Origin: Tahibacter aquaticus
Lineage (GTDB): Bacteria > Pseudomonadota > Gammaproteobacteria > Xanthomonadales > Rhodanobacteraceae
Reading direction: 5' to 3'
Assembly: GCF_004363655.1 (NCBI RefSeq)
Contig: NZ_SNZH01000004.1
Span: 62,001 to 126,000, forward strand
Length of the DNA: 64,000 nucleotides
The notes under the pieces were generated by a model. It saw only the letters and a list, made by a program, of their open reading frames with translations, did no database searches and was not told where the DNA came from. Position 1 is the stretch's first letter. Every line of letters begins with the position of its first letter. The position numbers and the translations under genes were made by a program. This document shows positions 62,779-64,000 of the stretch, piece after piece.

Positions 62779-64000
62779 CTACAAGCTGATCCTCTTCTCA
62801 GCCGCCTGACGATCTTCCCATTGCGCGTGGAGCAGCCAATCCTTAGCGCTCTCCCGAAGTACGTGCGCGGTCCTCGGCCATTGGTCCTGCAGTTGGTCCG
62901 CCCAGCCGTCGGCTATCAGTGCGCGCGCCCGCTCTGATTCTCCACCGCCGTCCGCGGACCTTGTATGCGCACCGCGCTTGTTGAACAACTCGATCACGAT
63001 GGCCGACTCCATTTCGTCGTTCGCCAACGCTTCGATGAAGTCCCGGGCAACCCGATGCGGCCACATGTTGTCGTCCGAATCATCCGGACTGCAAGCCAAG
63101 AGCTTACCTATCTCGCGGGCAGCCACGCCAACGCGTCCAACCTGGCTCGCACGACGAAGAACTTCCTGAGCCCAACTCAACATGCTCTGACAGCCCAGAC
63201 CACTCTCGGCGTTGAGCCATGGAAGCCGCCGCCAAGAATCCAGCAACTTGTACGCAATCTCCGCCTTGGCGCGCAGATTGGCCTCAGCATCGGACTCATC
63301 GGATTCATCGGGCTGGTCCACCGCTCCGCCCTCGTCATCCTTGATTTCATCGTCCGCGCGGTAGAGATCGCTCAGCACTTGCACGAAGAACTCGGGGTTT
63401 TCAGCCATGTGGTCATGAAGCGCGAACTCACGCGCCGCGCCGTATGCATGGAGGGCGGGAAACCAGTGGTATTCAAGAGCTCCGAGCTCTTCGAGGCCAA
63501 CATCGGCTCGCGCCCTTAGCGCTTCGAAGATCTCGCCCAACCAATACCTGTCGATGTGTTGCGCCCTCTCGGGCTGCGCAATGACTTCTTCGAGCGCTCC
63601 AGCGAGCAAGCGCACGAGGGCCGTGCTTTCGCTCTGCTCCAGCCGACCCCCAACGAACGGGATCAGATCCACGCTGCGTCCGTGCTCCATCATGCGCTCG
63701 ACGGCTTCGGCAACGAGAGCCTCGTCGTCGCTTCGCACAAACGCATCCCGCGATGTCCAGTACGCAGACTGCACTTCCGCCGATTTCGACGCGACGAGGT
63801 TGAGCAACGCGTGCGTGTCGTCCCATGCGCGCAACAAGGCAGCGAGTTGAACGGACGTCGCGCCTCGACGCTCCGCGTTTTCTACCAAACCCTGACCCCA
63901 TGAGAGGCCAAATCGAGAAACGCCGATTCCACTTACCAGCGACGAAAGCCACGCAATCCGATCGTCCCCATCGAAGGTGGATAGAACGAACGCTGCGACC
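62779..64000 (-). CDS. C-terminal part of a large uncharacterised protein (runs off the window)
   Basis: About 406 residues are visible; the frame stays open to the window edge, so the apparent TTG start at 63888 is internal. The sequence is helical and acidic, with EYHWFPALHAYG, ENPEFFVQVLSDLYRADDE, an Asp/Glu linker (DQPDESDESDAE), YKLLDSWRRLPWL, and near the end NMWPHRVARDFIEAL and ELFNKRGAHTRS. The last blocks resemble the C-termini of very large bacterial proteins that carry NTPase or STAND-like modules at their N-terminus; I cannot see those here. The region left of it is MITE and fragments, typical of accessory DNA. Confidence 0.6.
   Translation of the reverse strand, partial: VAAFVLSTFDGDDRIAWLSSLVSGIGVSRFGLSWGQGLVENAERRGATSVQLAALLRAWDDTHALLNLVASKSAEVQSAYWTSRDAFVRSDDEALVAEAVERMMEHGRSVDLIPFVGGRLEQSESTALVRLLAGALEEVIAQPERAQHIDRYWLGEIFEALRARADVGLEELGALEYHWFPALHAYGAAREFALHDHMAENPEFFVQVLSDLYRADDEIKDDEGGAVDQPDESDESDAEANLRAKAEIAYKLLDSWRRLPWLNAESGLGCQSMLSWAQEVLRRASQVGRVGVAAREIGKLLACSPDDSDDNMWPHRVARDFIEALANDEMESAIVIELFNKRGAHTRSADGGGESERARALIADGWADQLQDQWPRTAHVLRESAKDWLLHAQWEDRQAAEKRISL

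Noticed and set aside
1-64000. CRISPR arrays, tRNA or rRNA genes
   Set aside because: No regularly spaced repeats and no recognisable tRNA cloverleaf or rRNA segment were seen by reading.

Overview
The window is a GC-rich chromosomal segment, most likely from a gammaproteobacterium of the Xanthomonadales/Lysobacterales. That assignment is an inference from gene families: three CopL-type metal regulatory proteins, a CopL-TolC-multicopper oxidase copper locus, and an LtaS-like transferase beside ArnT-like glycosyltransferases. No rRNA, tRNA or CRISPR array was seen.

Layout. (1) 1-6973: a tightly packed rightward cassette. It holds the C-terminal part of an acyl-CoA dehydrogenase-like protein, a LolA-like periplasmic protein, an outer-membrane beta-barrel, an MMPL/RND exporter, an SRPBCC protein, a ferredoxin-reductase-like flavoprotein and a DUF3050 protein. 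It looks like a small biosynthesis-plus-export pathway of unknown product and is one of the best candidates here for something undescribed. (2) 6992-25338: a copper/heavy-metal island. It holds a CusSR-like two-component system, two CopL proteins, a PepSY protein, a CueR-like MerR regulator with a P1B copper ATPase, a TolC-type lipoprotein with a Met/His-rich tail, a multicopper oxidase, a cytochrome c-NTF2-like fusion, two DUF411 proteins, a Cys-rich four-helix copper-storage-like protein, a flavin oxidoreductase, a PQQ-type sugar dehydrogenase-like lipoprotein and two DUF305 proteins. (3) 25511-30449: a frameshifted nuclease-like gene, a HEPN-motif protein, a small exported protein with an early stop, a lipoprotein and a matrixin-like protease with an altered zinc motif. 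(4) 30450-46106: a second metal block. It holds a beta-barrel protein, another four-helix Cys-rich protein, a MerR regulator, a third CopL, a CusCBA-type Cu/Ag efflux operon (adaptor fused to a CusF-like domain), then a differently classed RND triplet on the other strand.

(5) 46314-58285: an envelope-modification block with two two-component systems, two PAP2 phosphatases, two ArnT-like glycosyltransferases, an LtaS/EptA-like transferase and a four-helix EamA half-transporter. Two 38-nt sequences with identical spacing stand before the transferase and before the second glycosyltransferase, so a common response regulator probably controls both. One histidine kinase of this block has lost the usual ATP-binding motifs. 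(6) 58490-64000: an eroded region with a DUF1232 gene, a decayed IS5-type transposase, gene fragments, small hypothetical genes, a 132-bp MITE-like element with a perfect 9-bp target duplication, and the C-terminal part of a large protein that runs off the window and resembles large NTPase-associated proteins.

How it works together. The metal block covers sensing (CusSR, two MerR, three CopL), export from the cytoplasm (P1B ATPase), periplasmic oxidation and binding (multicopper oxidase, DUF411, DUF305, Cys-rich bundles) and export across the envelope (two RND triplets, TolC lipoprotein). The envelope block would alter lipid A or other surface lipids. These roles come from known families; the links between blocks are inference.
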